Source: Balaenoptera acutorostrata
Taxonomy: Eukaryota > Chordata > Mammalia > Artiodactyla > Balaenopteridae
DNA length: 64,000 nucleotides
Direction: 5' to 3'
Assembly (NCBI RefSeq): GCF_949987535.1
Contig: NC_080067.1
Span: forward strand, 1,550,001 to 1,614,000
Shown here: positions 22,061 to 32,479 of the stretch, in pieces
Layout of the letters: every line of letters begins with the position of its first letter
Position numbering within the stretch: position 1 is the first letter of the stretch
The notes under the pieces: generated by a model
Database searches by the model: none
What the model saw: the letters and a program-made list of their open reading frames with translations, nothing else
Told to the model about the DNA's origin: nothing
Translations under genes and position numbers: made by a program

Positions 22061-23599
22061 ACACAACACAAAGGAAGTAAGTCCCAGACCACTCCAGCCA
22101 GACCAGCCCATGAATGGTCCCAAACTTTCACCTCTCAGATCTTCATCTTTGTATTCTGCTGTCATTCATGACTTTCTGAGGAACGGCCATTTACTATTTC
22201 TCTAGAAATCTCGATTTCACCCACATTTTAGGTTCAGTTCAACCCCACCTCTAGCCTATTGACTCGTCTTGTTCTAGGGGCAGCTCTCCTAAAGGCTAAC
22301 TCGGCATCTGACCAGTGACCTTGGATCAGACACAAACCTCACTGGCTTCCCACCTCTCAGTCTGTGCCGCCACCACCAGGAGCTGACCAGTCACTTGCTC
22401 GGGGAATGTCAACCTCCCCCTGGGTTACTGCCATGCATTTAGCCCAAGCAGCCACAGACCTGGAGTTTCTGGCTCTCCCCCATCTTCTGGACGTAAATGA
22501 AACACCACACCACAGCAGGTGATGAGATCCAGCATTCTAAGGAGACACCAAAAGGACCACGTGATTCAGTCCTGCAGTGTTGGGGAGTTAACTGCCCAGG
22601 ACATGAATCTGGACCAGGGAAAAACAGGAAATGGGAAGGCACTGGGCAGATGAATTTCCCCTCCCTTATCCCTCTCGTAGACTTCCCTAAGCCAGAGTTC
22701 TGTCAAACAAACTGTCTGGAGATGTCTTTTAGGCTCAGTGGATGCACCAGCTGAGTGTTCGACTAGAGTGTCTCTTCATAGCTCATTATAAAGCAACAGA
22801 CAGTGTGGCAACACAGGGCTTCACCTTGGTTCACATCTTTCTTGCCTTTCTTCTTTTCCTCACTCTGTGCCCTAGATTCCATCCCCCAAATGAAGCCTCG
22901 GCACTTCAAGCCTTGCCTCAGGCTCTGCTTTCTAGAACTCAGGCCATGACAGACCTCTCAGAAAGCAACAGGACACATGTCTCTCTGGACCACCAAGTCA
23001 TGGGATGTGTCTGAAAAAGAATGTGGGACAAGTACTGCATCATTCCCACCAGTGAAGCCTGCATAAACTAAACAATAGAAATGGGTACATATTTTCAGGC
23101 TATTCTGGGGGTGACGAGTTGATTTTCCTTGGGGACATATCAACAGCATAATTAATTAAACTGGACGTAAACATTTACTTACAAAAATGTAACACTATTC
23201 TATAATATGTAAAATCGATGAAGCATATAACATGACTTCACTGCAGAGGCAACATCCAAATCTTCCTGAATGTAGATCACTGGCTGACTGACTGACATTT
23301 AAACAAATCAAGAGGGCATTCTACTTCAGAAGCACCTGAGCCCCCAGAGTTATTTGTTTATATTATCCATCAGAACTCACTGACTGAATTTTGATAGCAG
23401 GTCATGTATAATACTAGAAGCAAAGAAATCAACGAAAAACAGTAAATTGGCCATGGATGGTGACTAATAATAAAATAATCGTAAAAATAACCATAGAGAG
23501 AATGTGACAAGGGTGGGATATTTGGTCGGATTAGGGAAAAATAAGTTTTAATTGGTTGGTGTTGGAAGAATGCATTTTGTTTCTTGTGTGACATTTGCC
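22061..23599. other. Unassigned sequence
   Basis: No repeat family or gene recognised. Several 60-90 codon frames on both strands (for example 22497-22754, 22742-23014) have no domain features. A short GACTGACTGACT run lies near 23284. Confidence 0.5.
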
Positions 23600-23815
23600 T
23601 GAGGACTTTTTCACCTAGAACCCATCCCCTCACCCTCCTGAGCTCTCATTGCCCTCATGACCTGTGATATATACCATCACTGCTGCCTTGTTTTTGTTCA
23701 TGCTTCCCCATCTGCCTGGAACACCTTTCCTTTTCTGGTTGTCTGACGCCTCTTTCTAATTCAATTCCTTTGTTAACTCCTTCAAGGGTCTTTCTGACCC
23801 ACCAGGCAGGGGGTG
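23600..23815 (+). repeat. L2 LINE 3' fragment
   Basis: CATGCTTCCCCATCTGCCTGGAACACCTTTCC, CTTTGTTAACTCCTTCAAGG and GGTCTTTCTGACCCACCAGG match the L2 3' region on the plus strand. L2 is an ancient mammalian LINE. Confidence 0.75.
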
Positions 23816-23950
23816 GCACCCTACACCCCATGGGCCAAATCTGGCCCACTCCTGGTTTCTGCATGGCCCATGAATCAAGAACGGTTTCTGTGGATGAGCA
23901 TTTGCAATCCACCTGATGACAGAGAACACTTTGAATCCGAATGAAGCAAG
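23816..23950 (-). repeat. Possible hAT-type DNA transposon fragment
   Basis: CCATGGGCCAAATCTGGCCCACTCCTGG recalls the end of a common hAT element (the GGCCGGATTTGGCCCG type). The rest is too diverged to confirm. Confidence 0.35.
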
Positions 23951-25195
23951 ATGCTATCTGCCCCCAACCAACAAGCAAGCAAACAAATACAAGAAGTCTA
24001 TTCTCCTCATTAGAAGACCTGCATTACCAAAAAAATTATACTCAGTAATTAGTAGTATATTTTAAATTATCTCATTAAAATTGATGGGCATTTCTTTGCT
24101 CTCTTGTTCTAGAAATACCTACCCAAGATCCTTGATTTTGCCTCTTGACCTACAAAAGCCAAAAATATTTACTATCTCACCCTTCATAGAAAAAAAAAAT
24201 CTATCAACTTCTGCACTAGAATCGTGGAACCCAAAGCAGCCAGGAGAATTTCCTCTTCAGCATCCTGATTATAAAGATAAGGACACCAATGCCCAGGGAA
24301 GGGGGAAGTCTACACCCCCCATTTCTCAGTGGCATTAGGACGGGCCTCCCAAGCCTCTCCCAAGCCATGCTCTTCCCCAAGTCACAGCTCACCAGATGTT
24401 TGTTAAGTGACTAAAAAGAAGCAGGATTTCCCAGAGAACATGGAAATCAGACAGTGCACCCAATCTCCGCCAAGTATACCATTCCCCTCCTGCCTTTTTC
24501 TCCTTGTTTAATTTAATGGAAATCCAATGCTTGGATAAAATTCAACCTCACTCTGTCTCCAGCAAATGCTTAAAGATGTTCTGTGAGAAGCAGCTCTGAA
24601 GAGCGAATGTGATAAGTTAAATGTGAGCAGAGTCCAAAGCCTGCAAAGGATTCTACAGCCTAATCATGGTTTATAAAAAACCCAGGCAAGGCTGCACCTG
24701 ATTGACAGTCGGCCTGCACCTTTCAGCTTTCTTTTGAAACAGTTCAGTAAACACTACTCTGCCTGTCTGGAGACCTGCCATTCCACACAGCAGGACTTTT
24801 TACCAGGAGCAGGGTTTACACTGGAACTTGATTCATCGTGTTTACAAAAAGGTCAGACATAACTGAACAGCCTGCCTGGAGATTTTATTTAAATTGACTG
24901 TATTTTAAAGAGGCTTTAAAAAAAATTCAACCTGTGCTTGGAATGAAGGAGCCATTTGATTTGTATGATTCGTGTTTCAAAGGTCATCAGCTCTATGAAA
25001 CTTGGTCACCACGCCCTGGGATGAGAGGGGTTAAGAGCTGACAAATAATAGTGCAGTTTTCCCTCTGTGTTTAATGAAGCTTTATTTACTTATTTACTAC
25101 TTATTTATTCGTTTATCGTGGTTTTAGAATATAGTGTCTTGATTAAACCTCATCTGAGAACATATATTTTCAAAAGTATTGAGAGACCCTAGAGC
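23951..25195. other. Repeat-free block, candidate non-coding element at 24590-25110
   Basis: No repeat family and no convincing frame is visible. The part at about 24590-25110 has balanced composition, with AT-core words (ATTTTATTTAAATTGAC), an AAAGGTCATCA nuclear-receptor-type half site near 24980 and CACCTGATTGACAG near 24696. Such short motifs arise by chance. I infer only that it is unusually free of repeats for this window. Confidence 0.3.
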
Positions 25196-25199
25196 ATAG

Positions 25200-25340
25200 G
25201 GATGAAGGGCAGAGCCTGGCCCTGGTCCACCCCAGATACATGCTGGCACTGCTGCTGCTGCTGCTGTGTGACCTCAGCTCCACTATGCAGCCTCTCTGTG
25301 CCTCAGTTTCCCCATCAGCTATCTGTGTTGTAGGATTTCT
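25200..25340 (+). repeat. Probable MIR SINE with (GCT)n
   Basis: AGGGCAGAGCCTGGCCCTGG, TGTGTGACCTCAGCTCC, CTCTCTGTGCCTCAGTTTCCCCATC and TGTTGTAGGATTTCTG follow MIR order. A (GCT)5 run sits at about 25247-25265 where MIR normally has unique sequence. Confidence 0.6.
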
Positions 25341-25482
25341 GCTCTCTGCCCAGCTCTCCCCATCAATGAAGATTTATTTAAAAGCATGGTGATTATAGAT
25401 ATTTTTAGAATATCCACTCCTCTAGCAGTTATGCTTGAAGAAATTAGAATCCCAACTCAAGTGTTTTCAAGTCCACAGATAT

Positions 25483-25503
25483 GATAGATAGATAGATAGA
25501 TAG
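25483..25503. repeat. (GATA)5 microsatellite
   Basis: Five GATA units followed by TAGGTGATAC. Short and possibly polymorphic. Confidence 0.95.
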
Positions 25504-25944
25504 GTGATACATAGATATGGTATTGTCATAGCTGAAAAGCATGATTTTCTGAGCAATCGCTTGATGATGCAGATCATGTGTTATTCTAAAGCTCAAAGAG
25601 AGGATACGCATCCAGGCACATTGTGCTTAGTCTGTAGGAGAATTTTCAGAAGGAATGTTCACATTATGGTGTGACTGGCTGGGCAGGTTCTTCCTATATA
25701 TTCCTAACTGCATGCATGTGACATGCACCCTATTTTGAATTCTTCCCTCCAACAAGGTGCTTGTGAGGACAAGGCATGGTGGTCCCGCCTACTGGGACTA
25801 TTCCTCGAAACAACTTCTTTCCTTCAACCCGTTCGGCAAGTTCTACACAAACAAATTCAGCTCTCAAGGGACCACACATATTGTTAGTGATGATTTGGGA
25901 AAAAAAAGCAAAGATCCAGGAAGGCTTTGACAATTTAAGAAATA

Positions 25945-26340
25945 AAGGAATCAGACAAAGGCAAATATCATATGATATCACTCATATGTGGAATCTAATT
26001 TTTTTAAAAATGATATAAATGAACTTATTTACAAAACAGAAACAGACTCACAGATTTTGAAAACAAACTTACAGTTACCAAAGGGGAAATGTGGGCAGGG
26101 AGGGATAAATTAGGAGCTTGGGATGGACACACACACACTACTATGTACAAAATAGATAAACAACAAGGACCTACTGTATAGCACAGGGAACTCTACTTAA
26201 TACTCTGTAATAACCAAAATGGGAAAAGAATTGGAAAAAGAATGGATATATGTATATGTATAATGGAATCACTTTGCTGTACACCTGAAACTAACACAAC
26301 ATTGCAAATCAACTATACTCCAATAAAATTTAAAAAAATA
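25945..26340 (+). mobile_element. L1 3' UTR, 5'-truncated
   Basis: Starts near CAGACAAAGGCAAATATCATATG, continues through ATATCACTCATATGTGGAATCTAA and CAGTTACCAAAGGGGAAA, and ends CACCTGAAACTAACACAACATTGC...CCAATAAAATTT with an A-rich tail. It contains no ORF2 coding sequence. A TSD is possible (AATTTAAGAAATAAA near 25932 against AATTTAAAAAAATAAA near 26327), but the downstream copy merges with the A tail, so it is uncertain. Confidence 0.92.
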
Positions 26341-26554
26341 AAACACAACGCAACACACAAAAAAATGAATGAAAGAAACATGCTTCACTAATGTGTCAGG
26401 AGGGAGGGTGAACCTGCAGAACTGACACGGGTCTGAGGAGGGGCTCATAAGGAAGGAAAAACAAGATTTATCATCTTTCTACCTTTTCCAGGATACAGCC
26501 CTTTATGTATCTTAAGCCCTAATATTCTCTTTTTGTTGTTGTTGTTGCAGAATA

Positions 26555-26785
26555 GCACAATGGAAGACAGAAGAGTGAATCAGTGGACAGGACCAACTTT
26601 GCCATCAGACAATCCGGATTTGAGTCTTCATTCTGTTGCTAAGTCATCTTTTCACTTCTCTGAACCTTAGTTTCCACAAAACAGCAGGATGCTCATTTGT
26701 TTGTTGTGAGGATTAAGTGAGATAATCTGTGTAAACATCTCTCCATGGTGCCTGACTTTGATAGACCCTGAACAAACATGAGGAG
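26555..26785 (+). repeat. MIR SINE
   Basis: CAGACAATCCGGATTTGAGTCTTC, CTTCTCTGAACCTTAGTTTCC, TTTGTTGTGAGGATTAAGTGAGATAAT and GGTGCCTGACTTTGATAGACC give complete MIR order. Confidence 0.82.
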
Positions 26786-26869
26786 GTGGAGAGCAGGTCA
26801 AGTTCACTGAGGTGCTGCCGGGACCTTCTCCACATGGTCCATATCTTCACTCGGAATCGTGAAGCTAAA

Positions 26870-27055
26870 GGGGGAGCTTAGGGACCATGCGCTTTTCAAA
26901 TGTGACTGCACACCTCCATCACCGGAGGAACTTTCTGTTTTAAAAGCTAGATTCTTGGGCACTTTCCCCACGTCTATTCAAGTAGAATCTCTGGAATGGA
27001 TTCCTGATGTTAGGATGTTGAGAAAACAGCTCCTGGGTGATTCTGGTAAGACACC
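26870..27055 (+). mobile_element. MER5-like DNA transposon, diverged
   Basis: TTTTAAAAGCTAGATTCTTGGGC, TCAAGTAGAATCTCTGGAATGG and GCTCCTGGGTGATTCTGGT align in order with the MER5A interior and right end. The 133-codon frame at 26859-27260 runs through this and is not a gene. Confidence 0.5.
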
Positions 27056-27269
27056 AGGTGTGGTACCCTCTGATTTAACCCACTGTCCTCCAGATGAAGA
27101 AAGCTCCTCTTCAACACGCTTGCTCCAGCCTCTTCAGGGCACGTCTGTGCTCCTAAGTAGAGAGGACCTTATGCTGTGTCATCCAGTTGCTGGACAGTGT
27201 TCTCCAACGAGGTCCAAAAGTCTCATAATTTCTAAGCTCCCAACTTACTTCTTAGCATGAAACAACCCT

Positions 27270-27970
27270 TCCTATGTAATAACTTTTCTAAAATCTTAAG
27301 GCTGCTGTATCTAAAATCACCATGCCTGCTGTGTATCTTTTTTCTTCTCTAATTCCTTCAAATATTTCTCCTAGGACATGGTTTCTAACCAACCCACTAG
27401 TCTCTTCCTCCCCATCGTAACACTAGGTCAATTACAATAGTCCTCTCTGAAAGATCACACTAGAACACAATAAAATTCTCTGTTTGGCCTGATTAACACA
27501 AGCAATCATTTCCATGATCTCCTCCTAAGCAGTCTAACGTCTTATGAGTAGTGCCTATCATTTGACAGCTCTTTTGACCTGGGATGTCACAGGTCCATCA
27601 CGACCACAGATGTTCTTCAGAAACTGCTACCAAACTGCGTCTTCCCTATTTTTACATCCACATTTAATTTTCCGATGCAAATTAAGGACCATATATTCAC
27701 TACTCTAAAATGTTGTTTTGGAGACTTTGGAATCATCATCCCAACTTATTGAGGTAATAAATAGAATTTTTACTGTAATCAATATATGCATTCTTCTTCT
27801 TTGCTTTGTGTCATCTAATTCAGACATTGCCTTAAAAAAAAATGCAGGACCAAGTGTTAAAGCTTATGGAACTCCAATAGAGACCACCACCTGGATGGAC
27901 ATAGACCCATACAACTAGCTACAAGTCTGATCCTATCAAATGCTTAGCTGACCTCAAGAAAAAATTTAAT
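27270..27970 (-). repeat. CR1/L3-like ancient LINE relic
   Basis: The phrase ACCAAGTGTTAAAGCTTATGGAACTCCAATAGAGACC, followed by CAAATGCTTAGCTGACCTCAAG, resembles the reverse complement of a CR1/L3 reverse-transcriptase region (the KVSHDIL-type segment). CTAGGACATGGTTTCTAACC near 27371 fits the 3' side of the same element. It is very diverged and no frame survives. Confidence 0.45.
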
Positions 27971-28056
27971 TGGAGAGCTCCTTGCATCTACCAACCTCAC
28001 AGAGGTATCTATAAAGGAACTGAAGTCAGCTTTAGACGTCTTCCTCTTAATGAATA

Positions 28057-28210
28057 TGGTTGTTCCTCAGTATCCTTGGGGTGTTGGTTCCAGGATCCCT
28101 GAGGATACCGAAATGCACAGATGCTCAAGTCCTCTGTATAAAATGGAGTAGTATATCTCAGGTTGGTTGAATCCGCAGATGTGGAACCCACAGATACAGA
28201 TGGCCAACTG
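28057..28210 (+). mobile_element. Short MER2-like Tigger MITE
   Basis: 154 bp bounded by TA dinucleotides (28055-28056 and 28211-28212), the expected TcMar target. The left end GGTTGTTCCTCAGTATCC and right end GGATACAG...GGCCAACTG-type sequence form terminal inverted repeats. Nearly all of the interior seen in the 9.3-kb copy is missing, so this is an internally deleted derivative. Confidence 0.85.
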
Positions 28211-29030
28211 TAGGCACAAGTGGCTAAGGATCTTTGCCTTTTCTAAGGTACATAAACTATTTAATGATCTATTTCAGGATGTTGCAAGGTTGTAAACGTC
28301 AAGGTTACCAGTTTATATCAACCAGAAGATAGCCTTTATGAGACTAAGGGAATTATTTGATTGTCCTCATTTTTCTGGAACTTCTTTATGAGCCCTCAGA
28401 GGTTACTGACAATAACGCTGAGACTCAAATCACATTTCTAAGTTCCATTACCATTTTAGAGACCTGGTTCCTTTTATTCTCAGGTACTTGAGTTCTTTTA
28501 AATCTACTAAGTCTTTTTTTTTTTTAACATCTTTATTGGAGTATAATTGCTTTACAACGTTGTGTTAGTTTCTGCTGTATAACAAAGTGAATCAGCTATA
28601 TGTAAACATATATACCCATATCCCCTCTCTCTTGCATCTCCCTCCCACCCTGCCTATCCCACCCCTCTAGGTGGTCACAAAGCACCGAGCTGATCTCCCT
28701 GTGCTGTGCAGCTGCTTCCCACTAGCTAGCTATTTTACATTTGGTAGTGCATATATGCCACTCTCTCACTTCATCCCTGCTTACCCTTCCCCCTCCCCGT
28801 GTCCTCAAGTCCATTCTCTACATCTGCATCTTTATTCCTGTCCTGTCCCTAGATTCTTCAGAACCATTTTTTTTTTACATTCCATAAATATGTGTTAGCA
28901 TACAGTATATGTTTTTCTCTTTCTGACTTACTTCACTCTGTATGACAGACTCTAGGTCCATCCACCTCACTACAAATAACTCAATTTCATTTCTTTTTAT
29001 GGCTGAGTAATAGTCCATTGTATATATGTG

Positions 29031-29387
29031 CTACAACTTCTTTATCCATTCATCTGTCGATGGGCATATAGGTTGCTTCCATGTCCTGGCTATTGTAAAT
29101 AGTGCTGCAATGAACATTGTGGTACATGACTCTTTTTGAATTATGGTTTTCTCAGGGTATATGCCCAGTAGTGGGATTGCTGGGTTATATGGTAGTTCTA
29201 TTTTTAGTTTTTTAAGGAACTTCCATACTGTTCTCCATAGTGGCTGTATCAGTTTACATTCCCACCAACAGTGCAAGAGGGTTCCCTTTTCTCCACACCC
29301 TCTCCAGCATTTATTGTTTGTAGATTTTTTGATGATGGCCATTCTGACTGGTGTGAGGTGATACCTCATTGTAGTTTTGATTTGCAT
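29031..29387 (-). pseudogene. L1 ORF2 C-terminal segment
   Basis: A 118-codon frame covering the C-terminal domain of the L1 endonuclease/reverse-transcriptase polyprotein. It holds the C/H cluster [18 protein letters not shown] (about residues 28-45), then [19 protein letters not shown] and [16 protein letters not shown]. In a full L1 this domain binds RNA. Here it is cut off by an early stop after KKL, where relatives read KKMWY, and is out of frame with the upstream parts, so it is not functional. Confidence 0.93.
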
Positions 29388-29583
29388 TTCTCTAATGATT
29401 AGTGATGTTGAGCATCCTTTAATGTGTTTGTTGGCGATCTGTATATCTTCTTTGGAGAAATGTCTATTTAGGTCTTCTGCCCATTTTTGGATTGGGTTGT
29501 TTGTTTTTTGATACTGAGCTGCATGAGCTGCTTGTATATTTTGGAGATTAATCCTTTGTCAGTTGCTTCTCCCATTCTGAGGG

Positions 29584-29841
29584 TCATCTTTTCATTTTGT
29601 TTATGGTTTCCTTTGCTGTGCAAAAGCTTTGAAGTTTCATTAGGTCCCATTTGTTTATTTTTGTTTTTATTTCTATTTCTCTAGGAGGTGGATCAAAAAG
29701 GATCTTGCTGTGATTTATGTCATAGAGTGTTCTGCCTATGTTTTCCTCTAAGAGTTTGATAGTGTCTGGCCTTACATTTAGGTCTTTAATCCATTTTGAG
29801 TCTATTTTTGTGTATGGTGTTAGGGAGTGTTCTAATTTCAT
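29584..29841 (-). pseudogene. L1 ORF2 segment between RT and C-terminus
   Basis: An 85-codon fragment of L1 ORF2 lying between the reverse transcriptase and the C/H-cluster domain. It includes the phrases [14 protein letters not shown] and [20 protein letters not shown], typical of L1 ORF2. Frameshifts separate it from the pieces on both sides, so it is part of the decayed element at 28514-31268. Confidence 0.9.
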
Positions 29842-30075
29842 TCTTTAACATATAGCTGTCCAGTTTTCCCAGCACCACTTATTGAAGAGGCTGTCTTTTC
29901 TCCACTGTACATTCTTGCCTCTTTTATCAAAAATAAGGTGACCATATGTGCATGGGTTTATCTCTGGGCTTTCTATCCTGTTCCATGATCTATATTTCTG
30001 TTTCTGTGCCAGTACCATACTGTCTTGATTACTGTAGCTTTGTAGTATAGTCTGGAGTCAGGGCGCCTGATTCCT

Positions 30076-31086
30076 TCAGCTCTGTTTTTCTTTCTCAAGA
30101 TTGCTTTGGCTATTCGGGGTCTTTTGTGTTTCCATACAAATTGTGAAATTTTTTTGTTCTAGTTCTGTGAAAAATGCCAGTGGTAGTTTGATAGGGATTG
30201 CATTGAATCTGTAGATTGCTTTAGGTAGTATAGTCATTTTCACAATGTTGATTCTTCCAATCCAAGAACATGGTATATCTCTCCATCTGTTTGTATCATC
30301 TTTAATTTCTTTCATCAGTGTCTTATAGTTTTCTGCATACAGGTCTTTTGTCTCCTTAGGTAGGTTTATTCCTTGGTATTTTATTCTTTTTGTTGCAATG
30401 GTAAATGGGAGTGTTTCCTTCATTTCTCTTTCAGATTTTTCATCATTAGTGTATAGGAATGCAAGAGATTTCTGTGCATTAATTTTGTATCTTGCTACTC
30501 TACCAAATTCATCGATTAGCTCTAGTAGTTTTCCTAGTAGTTTTCTGGTAGCATCTTTAGGATTTTCTATGTATAGTATCATGTCACCTACTAACAGTGA
30601 CAGTTTTACTTCTTCTTTTCTGATTTGGATTCCTTTTATTTCTTTTTCTCTTCTGATTGCTGTGGCTAAAACTTCCAAAACTATGTTGAATAACAGTGGT
30701 GAGAGTGGGCAACCTTGTCTTGTTCCTGATCTTAGAGGAAATGCTTTCAGTTTTTCACCATTGACATTGATGTTAGCTGTGGGTTTGTCATATATGGCCT
30801 TTATTATGTTGAGGTAAGTTCCCTCTATGCCTACTTTCTGGAGAGTTTTTATCATAAATGGGTGTTGACTTTTGTCTAAAGCTTTCTCTGCATCGATTGA
30901 GATGATCATATGGTTTTTATCCTTCAATTTGTTAATATGGTGTATCACATTGATTGATTTGCATATTTTGAAGAATCCTTGCGTTCCTGGGATAAACCCC
31001 ACTTGATCATGCTGTATGATCCTTTTAATGTGCTGCTGGATTCTGTTTGCTAGTATTTTGTTGAGGATTTTTGCATCTATGTTCAT
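30076..31086 (-). pseudogene. L1 ORF2 reverse transcriptase, catalytically dead
   Basis: A 336-codon frame of the L1 reverse transcriptase domain, the longest open frame in the window. The finger/palm motifs are recognisable: HDQVGFIPG at about residues 27-35, [10 protein letters not shown] at about 63-72 (first catalytic Asp kept, the usual Phe before it is Leu) and [20 protein letters not shown] at about 120-139. At the active-site box where L1 has FADD, this copy reads LVGD. The Asp codon has become GGT (minus strand; plus 30586-30588), and F and A are also changed. The frame starts at an internal methionine because upstream coding is out of frame. It ends after a shift near 30140 ([10 protein letters not shown] is off-frame ORF2). 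It is not expected to be functional. Confidence 0.95.
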
Positions 31087-31572
31087 CAGTGATATTGGCC
31101 TGTAGTTTTCTTTTTTGTGACATCTTTGTCTGGTTTTGGTATCAGGGTGATGGTGGCCTCATAGAAAGAGTTTGGGAGTGTTCCTCCCTCTGCTATATTT
31201 TGCCATCTGGTCCTGGGCTTTTGTTTGTTGGAAGATTTCTAATCACAGTTTCAATTTCAGTGCTTGTGTCTTCTTTTACTGGCCACAATACTTACATATT
31301 TTGTTTTTAGTGTTTTTTTTTTTCTTTTTTGTTAGGAAATGCTTTTCCTTTCTAGTCAAAGGAAACAAAAATAGAAATGGTGAGCTCTCCCTTCTCTCCA
31401 TTATGTTAACACACAAGTCTTTTTTTCAGGCTTCAGGCTTGATACTTCCTTCAATGGTAGTTACCTCTTGCTCCAAAGCCAAAACAGCTTTCTGAGTCAC
31501 TGAAACCCTGGGAATGTCCTTTTCAACTTAATCTTTACAGTCCTGTGCTGGGCTTTCAAATTCAACCTTGAT

Positions 31573-31745
31573 AATTGGACATTTGAGGCCAGATAATTCT
31601 TTGTTGGAGGGTAGTGGGGCGGTCCGGTACATGTAGGATATTTAGCAGTATCCCTGGCCTCTGCCCACTTGATGCCAGTGGCACACACACCCCACGTCCC
31701 AGTTCTGACAACTTGAAGATACCTTCAGACATGCCCCCAGTTGAG
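31573..31745 (-). mobile_element. MER20 fragment
   Basis: GGCCAGATAATTCTTTGTTGG, GTAGGATATTTAGCAGTATCCCTGGCC and CACTTGATGCCAGTGGCAC are MER20 in reverse. The outer right end is missing or too diverged to see. Confidence 0.82.
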
Positions 31746-31796
31746 ATGCTAGTTTGGGGAAATTTTCAGAACCATATATCAAAACTTTTAGATTAT

Positions 31797-32466
31797 GAGG
31801 GAAGGAAATCCTGTCACATGCCACAACATGGATGAAATTTGAGGACATTAGGCTAAGTCAAATAGGATAGTCACAAAAAGACAAATATTGTATGATTCCA
31901 CTTACATGTGTTATTTAAGTAGTCACATTCATAGAAACAAAAAATAGAATGGAGGTTAGCAGGGGCTGAGGGGAGAAAGAAAGGGGGAATTGTTATTTAA
32001 TGGGTATAGAGTTTCGGATTTGCAAGGTGAAAAAGTTCTAGAGATTTGCTTCACAACAACGTCAATATACTTAACACTACTGAACTGTACATGTAAAGAT
32101 GGTTATGACAGCAAATTTTACGTTATGTACTTTTTAACAGAATTTTTAAAAGGAAGGAAATTCTGACATATGCTACAATATAGATGAATCTTGACATTAT
32201 GCTAAGTGAAATGCGCTAAACACAAAATAACAAATACTCTATAATTCCACTTATATGAGATAACTAGAATAGTCAAATTCATAGAGAGAGAAAAAAGAAC
32301 GGTGGTTGCCAGGTCTTGGGTGGAGGGGAGATCAGGAGTTATTATTTAATAGGTAGAGAGTTTCAGTTTGAGAAGATGAAAAAGTTCTAGAGATGGATGG
32401 CGGTAATGGTACCAAAAGAAGGTGAATGTACTTAATGCCATTAAACTGTACACTAAAAAAAAAAAC
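31797..32466 (+). mobile_element. Older L1 (L1MA-like) with two tandem 3' ends
   Basis: Two copies of an older L1 3' end, offset by about 352 bp (GGAAGGAAATCCTG at 31800, GGAAGGAAATTCTG at 32152). Each has the TATGATTCCACTTACATG / TAATTCCACTTATATG motif, a GGTTGCCAGG-type motif, an AAAAAGTTCTAGAGAT motif and the AACTGTACA end. A single 12-bp TSD, CTTTTAGATTAT at 31785-31796 and 32467-32478, brackets both. The first copy keeps its last segment (GGTTATGACAGCAAATTTTACG) and has a short A tract. The second stops earlier, at CACTAAAAAAAAAAA. Confidence 0.88.
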
Positions 32467-32479
32467 CTTTTAGATTATA

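Larger units (their letters stand above)
28514..31268 (-). mobile_element. L1 retrotransposon, 2.75 kb, 5'-truncated and internally deleted
   Basis: The largest element in the window. On the minus strand it runs from within ORF2, just upstream of the reverse transcriptase core, to the 3' UTR ending in poly(T) at 28514-28526 (plus-strand view). ORF2 is recognisable throughout but split by frameshifts. Near 31197 the text jumps from the CTATATTTT region to GCCATCTGGTCCTGGGC, so roughly 80 bp of the usual L1 sequence is missing. The 3' UTR type (CAGCAGAAACTAACACAACG...CCAATAAAGATGTT in sense) is shared with the copy at the right edge. No clear TSD was found. Confidence 0.95.

Noticed and set aside
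26859..27260. 133-codon plus frame as a candidate gene
   Set aside because: Its first part runs through a diverged MER5-like transposon and the remainder has no domain features.
30398..30817. 139-codon plus-strand frame, rich in serine
   Set aside because: Antisense shadow of the minus-strand L1 reverse transcriptase domain.
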